Positions 54,911-64,000 of a stretch of DNA of 64,000 bases are shown one piece after another. Origin of the DNA: Spirogloea muscicola (Eukaryota; Streptophyta; Zygnematophyceae; Spirogloeales; Spirogloeaceae). The DNA lies in the NCBI GenBank assembly GCA_009602725.1, contig WELB01000021.1, positions 803,502-867,501 of the forward strand, written 5' to 3'. Made by a program: the position numbers and the translations under genes. Position 1 is the first letter of the stretch. Every line of letters begins with the position of its first letter. A model generated the notes under the pieces. It was not told where the DNA came from. It saw nothing but the letters and a program-made list of their open reading frames with translations, and did not search any database.

Positions 54911-55924
54911 ATGGCCTGTCGAAGGCTGTCGAGGTCCGCGGCGGTCGCGGCCATCAACGTCGTCGAGTTCGTGCCAAGCGCCACCAGCCACGACCTCGTC
55001 GCGGTACGCGCTACCGAGCCTCTCTTTGCACTGCACTTACTTCTCAGCTCATCTGCTTGTCCTTGGCTGGTGGCCGAGGCAAGAGTGGGGCGCTGATGCC
55101 CTTTCAAGCCTTTCGTGTCTAAGGCTGAGCCTTGCATCATCTTGGCCTCGTGACCTAGTATGTGCAGGGATTGCTTGAGCTCTTGAAAGGAACTGATTGT
55201 GTGCGCAGCATTGATATTATTCGTGCCGGGGTCTGCACATTCAGCAGTCGTCGAGTCGTTTCGCAGCAGCAATGTGGGTGAATCAATCAATAGAACCCGC
55301 TTACATAACAACTGCTTGGCTTCAATTGACAGCTCATCTTGGTCATTACTGAGGTTGGAGCCGAAATCATGGAGGCTTGGAAGTCCACTTCAGGTGTATG
55401 CAAGAAAGCAGTGTGTCTGCAGCGAGCTGCGCTGCAAGCTATTGACGCTGTCAAAGACCGTTCACATGGCATTGGTGACCTAGAGACTTTTCTATCCTTA
55501 ACCAGACTCACAAATAGCATCCTCGATCTGGACCATGAATGCAACAAAATCCTTCAGGTCAGTCTGTGCCTTGCCTTGCCAATAATGAAATGCTATTCAA
55601 CTCCACCGTTGTTGACAAAGTTGAGATCGTGCTAGGAGATTTCCTGGACAATCTATCTCAAGCCAAGGTTTTCGACCGTTCTGGTTACCTGCTTGCCTTT
55701 GCTCCGCTCTGCTTTAGGGTCTTCAGAACTGACAAAGGATGTCAAAACTAAATTGCTTGCCGAAAGCTACGTCTGACATTCTATTGTGGGCTGCAATGCT
55801 GCAGGCTTGGTTTCCCTGTCTATGCACTCCGGCAGGCTTACGTATCGCTCATGACAGGTTTGAGGTTCAGTACAAAGCAACAGTCCAGATGCTGAATGAG
55901 AGATGCCCAAGGGATAATCACTGA
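54911..55924 (+). CDS. Small helical-exon/WFP family member, 3 exons
   Basis: Predicted 145 residues. Exon 1, 54,911-55,003: MACRRLSRSAAVAAINVVEF to SHDLVA, 31 codons, phase 0, donor gtacgc, in a GC-rich start region. Helical exon 55,333-55,557: 75 codons, phase 0 at both ends, LILVITEVGAEIMEAWKSTS through NSILDLDHECNKILQ and a gtcagt donor. Last exon 55,805-55,924: AWFPCLCTPAGLRIAHDRFE to RCPRDNH and stop, 39 residues. Introns 329 and 247 bases. Length of the helical exon and its ending match those of the 43- and 46-kb members closely. An open hydrophobic stretch inside intron 1 (ALILFVPGSAHSAVV, about 55,206-55,250) might be an alternative leader exon. No damage is visible. Function unknown. 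Confidence 0.55.
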
Positions 55925-58900
55925 CACAACCTCTGATGTTGGCTTGCTATGAGCTTATGAGACCATCTCGTACCTTGAGCTTTATTTGTTTGATGGGGAG
56001 TTGGAGCTCGTATTGACTAGACTTATGACGATTCTTTACATTCTAGAGAGTGCCAGCTGCCTATTAGCAGCTGCATGCAGATGTAAGTATTCTACTCACA
56101 AGCAAATCTTCTCTCGCCTAGCAAGTGCGCATCCTCTTGAGGAGGTTGTCCGTCGACAGTGTCAGCACAACTCAAGAACGATGGGCACAAGCAAGTAATT
56201 TCTTCCTGAGCTACTAAATGCTTCTATGGAGCTTGCAAAGTTCTCCAATCTCCTGCAACCAGTGAACTTGCTAAACTACCACGATAATGCACGACGATAG
56301 CAAAAATAAGCTGTCAGACAGCTGGCACGTCCAACATCTACTTAGCACAAGAATGGCAGTTTTACTCCTAAGGAAAGGTATGGCAAAGTGTACTTGTCGG
56401 CTTGATAGGAGGTCCCCTCCCTCCCTTCAGCTTATCTGACTTTCTATGGCTGACACGGGGGTAACTGAGAGGCCCTATTTGCCCAGCCTGCAGCTCCACA
56501 TATTGTAGATGCTCTCCAAAGTTCCTCCTCATTAACTCGGCTCGCTTTCAGAGCGGCCCCTGAAGTAAAGCAGCCGCCTTTTTCATACTGATTGACTGAT
56601 GATCTGGACGGTCTTCTGAGCCACCTCCCCCCTTTTAGGTCTTCTGCTCTGGGAATGTTGCGTTTCAATGACCACAATAGGCTCACGCATAATTTGACTC
56701 GACTTGACCTTGAATGGGGTGTCAAGAAACGGTGTCAAGAAAATCGAAGGCAGGGGACCATCATGACACACACAGGAACTTTGCTGAGGATCACTGAATT
56801 TTAAATTGAACATCAGGCTAAGTGTTGCGTGGGGAATACAAGCTCTAAGGCGACTAGGACACTGAAGTGGGGAATTGCTAGTTGGTATGGAAGGACAACA
56901 TGCCAACAGGTGTGGATTGAAGATGGAGGCTGGAGACTGGGGGCTGTTCGAGCGTCGCAATTAAGGCGAACTTTCGCAGGCTTGTCAATTTGCAGTTAAG
57001 ATTGGCTTTGCTGTCACTCCTCGATGAACAAGGGATGTGTTTACAAAACTAATGGATAAGCAAGCGTGCAGGTAGGCAGGAATTGACAACGGTGCAAGTG
57101 GAAGCTCCCAGTGTTGAGACCATTGTAGGAGCCTTTGTGGCAGTTTTACAAGAGTTGGGGGTATCCTCTGCAGGCAGCTAGAGAGGTTGTGAAACCACAG
57201 TGAGTGCTTCAATGAGCACGGTAGCTCCCTTAGCCTCCTCTTTACAGGCATCGCATCCGGCAACCGCTCACCTGTCATCCCGCTATGGCTGCAGTCTTGT
57301 CGGTAAGCCAATTTCTGGCTAGCTCACGCTTGGATACTGGGGAGTGATGCCAATCTGAATTCAAGGTCATGTCCAGCGTAAGAAGCCTGCCTGCACACTA
57401 GCATTGCTTTCAAAAACAATCTGAAACACCGTCAATTAAGATGGCTGATTTACTTGTCTGTCATCCTTGTCCGTCATGATTACTTAGCCTGTCGACTGCA
57501 GCTAGTAGGAGGTACTTGCAGCGGGGCACGCATGGAAACATACTGCGTAGCATGTCACATTGAAGATAAAATCATTGATCGTATGGGTCCTCGTTTCCAT
57601 ACCCCGGTAGAGAGTACTGCTAAGACATAAACGATGTGAGGATGTGCTTCCGATGGAGATGAGCTTGCAGCACAGCTGTTAATCTTGCACCTTCTTGTGT
57701 CAGCCTGTTTGCAGCGAGCTCAGGCTCATGCTTTGCACCAGATAGTGGACGAGCTCTAGTTGTTGACATAAGGGCTTTAAAGTCAGTTTTCACGATTCAT
57801 TCTTGCGCCGTCGTTTGTCAGCGGTATGCAGTCTGCAGTATCCACTTGGTGTAGTTGCAAACATTGTCCTGGATCATCCCCCAAATAGCGCAGTGGCTGT
57901 TCAGGGTGATGAGGTAGTCCTTTCCGCAGACCGCTTTTGCATCTCCACACCTTGACCATTGGCTGCAACACAAGGATTACGCCGACTTTGCTTGCAGCCT
58001 GCGCTCACGTGCCCTCCCCCTTCTGCTGCCGCCAGCCACCCGCTGTGCCGTTGCGACCAAGCAATGAGACATGCAGGAATGAGTCACATGCACAGGGGTT
58101 GTTGATACCCTCCATCTTTAGCAAGTGTGCCCGAGTAGGAGCCAGCATGCATGCACCTGCTCAGCAAAGTGGCGGATGTTGCCTACTACAGGTCCCTGAG
58201 GAGCAGGCAAAGAATGCTCAGCCTGCAGGTGCCTGTCGTGCCCTTCAGCTACAGACCTCTGCAGGCAGGTGATGGATGCTGTGAGCTGCATGGAAAATGG
58301 GTATCTCTTGAGTTCTTCCATGTTGGTGCCTGGCGGAGGCTAGACACACCTGAGCAGCACGCTCCTGCCAAGCAGGTGGTGCACAAGCATAAGCTGCAGG
58401 CGCTTGTTGGGCATGTGAAGCATGCTGGCTGCTGCTCGAGGACAGATTCCTCTCTTCAGGGCCCAGTACGGGTGGTATTTTTTTCACTAACTGGACGGAG
58501 AAGAGACGTGAAAGTCGTCTTGAAGAGGGGCTGCAAGACAAAGGGTGCATAGAGATAGACAAGCTGGACCAAATCCATGGCACTTTTGCCCATCAGAATT
58601 CGCCCAATCTGCACAACTTGACGTTGCTAGTTATCATGACAGTATGATCAAGCTGAGGACATGCGGGACAGTCGGCCCGCTTGCTGAAGTGATACAATTA
58701 GTGTCTGCTTACTGGAGCTTTTGCCACTTCCTCAAGACCACATGAAGGCCCTCCGTTTGATGACAACATGCTGCCCTGGTACTTGAAGGTGGGTTTGACC
58801 ATGTGGCAGAATCGGCTCCTGAGAAGAGCAAAGGGTTGAAGTGCAAGTGAGGTTACTGTGGAGTCACAGCAACATTACCACAGTGCACATGCAATGCGAC

Positions 58901-60614
58901 AGTACGGATATCGTGAGGCAAGAGTGTGCTGCACAGTCATATGCCACAACCTAGCGTGAGCAGGTGCTGGTCAAGGCTCATGGTGCTGAGTACATCTCTG
59001 TAACAAGCATGGAGGCTTCACCAGTGAAAATGCCTGTGAAACTAGGCACCACTTGCGTGCTTCAATGCATGCGAAGATACGTAGCAGGGTGATGGGCATG
59101 GTCTGCAATACTACCTGCTCTGGCTGGCAAGCTTGCTGCAAGATGATGCTCTGGCAGATACCCTACTAGTGTCTGTGCAGATATGACGATTCTCTAAGTT
59201 GGCATAGGCTGTATGTCTTCTGCCCATTGAGAGCAACTGCAGGCTTTGCACTTGCTGTGTACATCAGAGTGCCCGGGACAATGGACAACTCTTGTAAGGT
59301 TCTGACTATCAACCACCAGCTCTTCAAGTGGTGTGACTGTCTTGTGGTGTTACGGTCTCTCCACACCTCCATCTGTAAGTGTGGCATGCTTGCTGAATCT
59401 TGGTGCAATTGATACACAGGAATAGAGTCTAGACTGTCCCACCGTGGCTGGGTTCCAGTGTTCTGACAGCCTGCAGGGCCAGGAAGCATCTCAACCTTGC
59501 ATGAGAAGGTGATGGACTTTGAGAGCCCTGGTTTGCACGCACACAGCAGTGATGCTAAGGGTCATCTGATTGGTGGGTGCAGGCAACACAAGCATCGGGT
59601 AGCTGATAAGATTGCTGACTCGTGCACCTTTGGTGCCGAGGCCTACCACGGCCTTAGCTTGATGACATCTCTGGGCCAGCCCATCGCACAGACGACGCAG
59701 ACTTTGACCTGTATGAGAAGTCAACTGAAAACTTGCGCTGTTGACAGAACATGCTCGCTGATGAAGAGATTTGCACAGTGATTCCATAGTGATCGGCTCT
59801 TCTGAAAATTTGTTAAGAGGGAAAGCATGGGCTTGCCATAGGTGGATCCACGACCCTTGCTAAAGAGGCTGGCCCTTGGATTGCCCTTGAAGATAATATT
59901 GGACCTGTAGATGTGGATGTGGCGGTGGTGGAAATGACCACGGGCTTGCAAAGGGGAAGCCCGCAGAGTAGAGTCGTGGAAGCGAAGGGTAGGGGCAGCA
60001 AGCCTTGTTGGCGATGCCTTGGAGGACTCGGGCAGGAGAAAGGCGGTGATGCTCAGTGCAATAGTCAGAGCTGAGGGCCGCGCAGGCTGTGGAGGACCGC
60101 CGGCTGGTAGAAGACCTAGCCAAACATTGGAGCTAGTGTAGCAACAAAGTATTGTCTTGAATGTTTCTACATGCATACATACATGAAAAGCGGACTAGTA
60201 TACAACAGCGTCCCAAATTTGTTTGTGACGTAACGTCCTTAGTAGCCAGTGGTCGCTATGAACTTGGAAACATCTGCTGTCTGTACACACTTCACATGCT
60301 CACAGTGAGCTAGTAAAGCACAGATATAACGACCTCAGCGTCCTCCCTATTTATATAAACATCCATGGAGGAAAAAACGCACAACACCATAGATAGGAAT
60401 TGTGCATCATTCATCCAACGACGTCAATAGCAGCGAGTTTCTGCTAGAGATGTAAAGAATGTGCTCTGTACACTGAAGCATTGACAGTCCTTACAGAAGC
60501 TTATATGCGATATTAAGGTTGTAAAGTAGAGTCTTGTCACTGCCTCTCATGTCATCGGCAGGTCGTTCGTCATCCGTGGCATGCAATGTCGAAGTCGGTG
60601 CCATCTGAACATAC
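55925..60614. other. Mostly unassigned; two exon-like pieces
   Basis: 55,985-56,080 plus (LTRLMTILYILESASCLLAA, then a strong gtaagt donor) could be a further exon of the preceding locus or of a neighbour. 57,783-57,962 minus, after acceptor ccttgtgttgcag, is open in two frames, one reading CGDAKAVCGKDYLITLNSHC. 58.1-59.8 kb has several plus-strand open stretches with no recognised domain. Plus-strand ttatataaac at about 60,352 resembles a TATA box but no gene follows. No LINE tails were recognised in these 4.7 kb. Confidence 0.3.
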
Positions 60615-61148
60615 CACTGAGCGCTTCTTTGGAAGTCACTAGTACAATCATGTTTTGGAGAGGCCACAAAGTCTTCTCCAAAGCTACAGCTGACTGATAG
60701 CAGTGCAGCACAATCTCTCGAAGCAAGCCTTCATTGACGGCTAGGAATACCTTGACAGCAGTACTTAGCATGGCAGTCTCCCCTCCAGATATGAGAACAT
60801 CTGCAGCCTACAGAACAAGCAAAGCAGGACAAGTGCATCAGTGACACTTGTTATGCAGGCTTCCAAGGCAGCCCTCTGCTTTGTGAGCGGTGTTTGTCGC
60901 AGCACTGTGCCCCTTTGCCACCTTTCCAAGGGCAGTCATTGAAGCATCTCACATGGGATACAAAGGTCACACGTAAGAAAGGTGAACGTCCCCCTCAACA
61001 TAGCCAGCTGAAATTGGCATACGAGGCTATGGATGCAAGATTGTGTTCTGGTAGGTCATGTTTTGGCTCTAACCACGCAGGATGAGCCGATTGTTGGCTC
61101 TTCGACGAGCGCAGCCTTGCCTTTCTCTTTCCCTGGTGCAGCCGCCAT
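60615..61148 (-). CDS. Candidate small gene, first two exons
   Basis: Exon 1, 61,074-61,148: MAAAPGKEKGKAALVEEPTI to CV, 25 codons, phase 0, downstream of a GC-rich stretch. Exon 2 starts at 60,807 after acceptor tgcttgttctgtag and reads AADVLISGGETAMLSTAVKV, FLAVNEGLLREIVLHCYQSA and VALEKTLWPLQNMIVLV, ending either near 60,640 (gtgact) or at 60,615 (gtatgt). The layout (short GC-rich phase-0 first exon, then a helical exon) is that of the small family, but no last exon opening Ala/Leu-Trp was found. Distant relative or unrelated. Confidence 0.35.
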
Positions 61149-62025
61149 GCCGGAATTGCTGCAGGAGAACGCGATGCGAGCTTGAGTGCTCGGGGCTAAC
61201 TTGGGCAACCCACAAGCTCGTTGTGCATCAAGAAATTTCAGGGATCCGGAGCGCATTGCTCGTCTGACTACCTGCTCGTGGAGGCGGAAGCGGTCGTGCT
61301 CGACTTTGCTGGCAGGGACGGTTCCATGGCGGTGTGGTCGCAGGGCTGGAGAGGACCGCCGCCGAGCGGCAGCGGCCGAGACGGGCGCAGGGGGCAGGGG
61401 GTGAGGCTTGAGACTGGCAGGCAGCCCTGAGGAGTTGGGGCTATGATTGCACTGAGGGCCTAGCACACAGGGCGATCGGAGCACAGGAGAGTCCAGGCAA
61501 ATGGCAATCAGCCTCTGACCAGCCAGAATGAAATGGCTGCCCACATCGCGAGGAGCGCAGTCCTGGCGCCGCCGGGGGCTGGCGCACTCGCCGGGCGCGG
61601 CGCCATGGCGGTTGTTGCTGCAAAGCAGACGCGCTGGCGGGCTTGAGCGCGGGCAAACGAACTTCGGGCACAACGAGGACGAGCACTGAATTGTGCTGCC
61701 TCGCAATTGTGAAGGTATCGGAGCGCGCCGCGCGGCCGTCGACCCGGGGCAGGGAATCGCCGGTGGCAATCCGGCGTCCGGGCGGCGGGCGGCGGCGCCG
61801 TGAGTGGGAGGAGCGCAAGGAACTTGGAGGTCCGGGGGGTGGAGCTCTGCGTTCATACATGCCAGGCCCCGCCCTGCCGCGCCCCCGCAACGGCCCCATC
61901 GCAACAAGCATCGTCCAAAGATACCCCTGTAGCCAGTTCGTGCCCGCCACGCGGCCAGCGGAGGGGCGCGTTAAGGGAAAAGGGGGCGATGGCAAGCAGA
62001 GTAAGCGCTTGCAATAAACAAAAAC
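61149..62025. other. GC-rich, probable promoter side, no gene called
   Basis: Long frames stay open on both strands (minus 61,056-61,907, plus 61,643-62,017), but they overlap each other, are rich in Arg, Pro and Ala, and have no motif; I attribute them to composition. The block may hold the promoter of the minus-strand gene starting at 61,148. Confidence 0.45.
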
Positions 62026-62029
62026 CAAA

Positions 62030-62350
62030 AGAAATTGCTCGCCCAGAAGAAAAGAGGGCCTAGCAAAGCCAGCCCAGAAAACAAGTGGACAAATCTTCGA
62101 AGGTCACGAAGGCCACAAAGCGGTGCCGGAAAAGAAAAGGAAAAAGAAAATACTACACATCAGGACACGAAATGATGCAGATGGATGCTCAGTATCGACG
62201 AGTGAGCAGCAGCAAATCGAAATAACTCGAAGCCAAAATCAGAAGGAGAGGAGCTATTAGCACTTTTCCAGCCCCTATTCTCAGTGGGCGAGCCCTTCTT
62301 CTCTCAATGGGCTAGCCCCTCTCTATTTAGCAAGGGGAGGAATGAGTGTG
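62030..62350. repeat. LINE tails, one reversed and one forward
   Basis: 62,035-62,105 minus: gctcgcccagaagaaaagag, aagccagcccagaaaacaag, tggacaaatc. 62,185-62,230 holds a reversed coding end (acgagtgagcagcagcaaat). 62,262-62,340 plus: the outer part of a tail with gtgggcgagcccttcttctc. Confidence 0.65.
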
Positions 62351-62436
62351 TATTGAGAGATTGAGGGCCTGTGTGGCCAAGTACCAAGGCAAGCACAACG
62401 ACAAATGTATGTCACCTGCTGCTGCAAGGAGCGAGG

Positions 62437-62760
62437 GATGTGAGAACAAGCTCATTCAAGCTCTTCGTACTTCCCCTGGCCCCTTCTCGTCCTTTGTTCA
62501 TTCTTTTTTGGGCTGGCTTTTCCCAGCCCCTATCCTCAATGGGCGAGCACTTCTTCTCTCAATGGGCTAGCCCTTCTCTCTACTTAGCAAGAGAAAGGGA
62601 TGTGAGAACAAGCTCAATCAAGCTCTTCGTACTTCCCCTGGCCCCTTCTCGTCCTTTGTTCATTCTTTTTTGGGCTGGCTTTTTCCAGCCCCTATCCTCA
62701 ATGGGCGAGCCCTTCTTCTCTCAATGGGCTAGCCCTTCTCTCTATTTAGCCCTTCTTTCT
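62437..62760 (+). repeat. 162-bp LINE-tail tandem, two units
   Basis: Units start at 62,437 and 62,599 with gatgtgagaacaagctca. Each contains cgtacttcccctggcccctt, the hairpin and tcaatgggctagccc. The second unit is also the left arm of a long inverted repeat. Confidence 0.85.
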
Positions 62761-62904
62761 ATTTAGCCCTTTCTCTTGCTAAATAGAGAGAAGGGCTAGC
62801 CCATTGAGAGAAGAAGGGCTCGCCCATTGAGGATAGGGGCTGGAAAACGCCAGCCCAAAAAAGAATGAACAAAGGACGAGAAGGGGCCAGGGGAAGTACG
62901 AAGA
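62624..62904. repeat. 127-bp inverted repeat, one mismatch, 27-base loop
   Basis: Arms 62,624-62,750 and 62,778-62,904. By direct comparison only one position differs (ctttttcc against the complement of ggaaaacg). The right arm is the tail of the minus-strand LINE that follows; the left arm is a forward tail. Each arm contains its own small hairpin. Confidence 0.9.
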
Positions 62905-64000
62905 TCAACAAGCACAAAAAAGAAACGAAGCAGCTACGAAGCACCCAGTAACCCCTACTAAGCAACCTCAGGTCAGAGAGACTGGGTTCCTGGAAGCGGG
63001 TCCCCTGGCCAGAGCCAGAGGCAGCAGCGAGGGCTCTGCCTGCACGCAGGTGCAGCGCGCGGGCCATAGACCTCTGCAGCGAGACGGCCAAGCGCATGCG
63101 GTACACCTGCGCTAGCGACCCTGCTGCATGGGAGTCCGCCGGCTCCCCATAAAAGCGGCGGACAATGGCGTGGCGTAAGAGCTGGTTGAGCAGCTCGAGC
63201 CACCGAGCGCCCAGCGCCCCGTGCGTATCGATTGCGAGCGGGAAGAACTCGTCTTCCCGCGGGTGATCTGCGTATTTAGCTCCTTGGCCGGCGCGGCGCA
63301 GGCTACCGCATACCCAGCCTTGGTGGCACACTGGGTTGGGTGTGAGCGGTCATATGAGTCCGTGGTCACCACGTCCAGGAGAAGACGTGGCCCGCCTGCT
63401 GGTGGGGTGGCCACAAGGTTGACGCGACGAGCGTGGAGACCGTCGGCCCGTTGCTGGAGCGGCATGACCACGGAGTTCTCGGCTGCCACCGAGAAGCCAG
63501 CCTCCACAAGGATGCCATGCGTCGCATCCCGGAGATGGTCATGAGCCGCTGTCCGCTCTCCGCCATGGGAATAGCGCAGAACATGAGCGGCCAGCTCCCC
63601 AGGCTCGGCCCCTCGCTCGCCACATTCACACTGTTGCACACCCTGGAGACATGGCGGCGGCAGGCCCAGGAGCCGGTGGACGGCACTGCGGAACACCTCG
63701 TCCGGGAGTGTGAGGGCTTCAGTGAGGGGGAGGGCCTGGAGCCACGCCGCGGCCCCCGGGGAGGAGGCCGAGTGGAATCGCGCGCGCCCGCGCAGGTCGG
63801 CCTCCGGGAGCTGCAGCAAGGTGGTGGTGAAGGCTGCCTTGTCCATGGCGGCTGCAAAGCGCGCTTAGACGCGCAGGTCGGCGGTGTGCGCGAGGTGCGC
63901 GAAGGAGACCGCCTGGCCCGCCAGGTCCGGGTGCACTGCGAGCAGCTCCTGGTCGGCGGAGCGTAGCGACGCCTGGAAAGGCAGCACACCCGTTTCTACC
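62905..64000 (-). mobile_element. LINE (linker, CCHC finger, RLE, C-terminus), cut by window edge
   Basis: The minus strand enters at 64,000 with PFQASLRSADQELLAVHPDL and AHTADLRV. From 63,846: LPDEVFRSAVHRLLGLPPPC, the finger QCECGERGAEPGELAAHVLR (the final Cys is Tyr here), HDHLRDATHGILVEAGFSVA, the endonuclease core RRVNLVATPPAG (Asn where other copies have Asp) and LLLDVVTTDSYD. From about 63,310 in another frame: KYADHPREDEFFPLAIDTHG, AGSLAQVYRMRLAVSLQR and GTRFQEPSLSDLRLLSRGY. Damage: an in-frame TAA just before the ARF block near 63,867, one frameshift near 63,310, and TGG in place of the stop after RGY (62,945-62,947). Upstream RT is outside the window. Confidence 0.8.

Noticed and set aside
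55199-55320. Signal-peptide exon for the 55-kb family member
   Set aside because: The hydrophobic stretch lies in intron 1 of a phase-consistent three-exon model and lacks its own ATG.
59860-60080. Zinc-knuckle-like KPCWRC region on the plus strand as another gag relic
   Set aside because: The His spacing of a CCHC knuckle is missing and nothing else of such an element is nearby.
61056-61907. 283-codon minus-strand open frame
   Set aside because: GC-rich, overlapped by long frames on the other strand, rich in Arg/Pro/Ala/Ser and without motif. Only its last part, from the ATG at 61,148, is kept as a candidate first exon.

Overview
Nuclear DNA of a eukaryote, most likely a green alga. The evidence is intron-bearing genes with short GT-AG introns (about 130-420 bases), a DUF579/glucuronoxylan O-methyltransferase-type gene of the plant-algal kind, GC-rich first exons and very many non-LTR retrotransposon remains. 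No rRNA, tRNA, CRISPR array or prokaryotic operon was seen. Base composition is mixed, with GC-rich patches around 4.2, 24, 29, 44, 47.5, 54 and 61.5 kb and one AT-rich block at 39.65-40.6 kb.

Layout. 1-12.5 kb: a five-exon DUF579 methyltransferase gene (2.19-3.89 kb, minus), then a dense patchwork of 5'-truncated LINEs, one of which adjoins a relic of a second DUF579 gene at 9.2 kb. 12.7-21 kb: sparse, with exon-like segments and one member of an unrecognised small gene family (16.4-17.2 kb). 21-25.4 kb: LINE remains around a GGN-rich low-complexity block. 25.9-31.7 kb: two more family members separated by clusters of LINE tails. 31.7-38 kb: mostly unassigned. 38.4-39.6 kb: the best gene in the window, a two-exon secreted PstS-like phosphate-binding protein. 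39.65-41.7 kb: AT-rich block and a broken LTR-element gag relic. 41.75-47.5 kb: a direct duplication of about 2.2 kb, each copy carrying a family member. 47.6-53.4 kb: LINE ends, a long inverted repeat and a few exon-like pieces. 54.9-55.9 kb: another family member. 56-61 kb: mostly unassigned. 62.0-64.0 kb: tandem and inverted LINE tails, then a LINE running off the right edge.

Two themes stand out. First, one LINE lineage has seeded dozens of 3' tails. Its visible parts are the C-terminal side of the reverse transcriptase, a CCHC finger and a restriction-like endonuclease domain, ending in a conserved SDLRLLSRGY-like C-terminus. The tails share a GGGCTGG...CCAGCCC hairpin. Second, at least five small genes (firm at 16.4, 25.9, 43.2, 46.2 and 55.3 kb; probable at 30.7 kb) share one architecture: a short first exon where one can be modelled, a 74-103-codon helical phase-0/phase-0 exon usually ending in Cys-x-x-(x)-Ile/Val-Leu/Ile-Gln/Lys/Arg, and a last exon opening with Ala/Leu-Trp, usually followed by Phe/Tyr-Pro. 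I recognise no known family in them. All coordinates come from reading the sequence; gene models have no transcript support.
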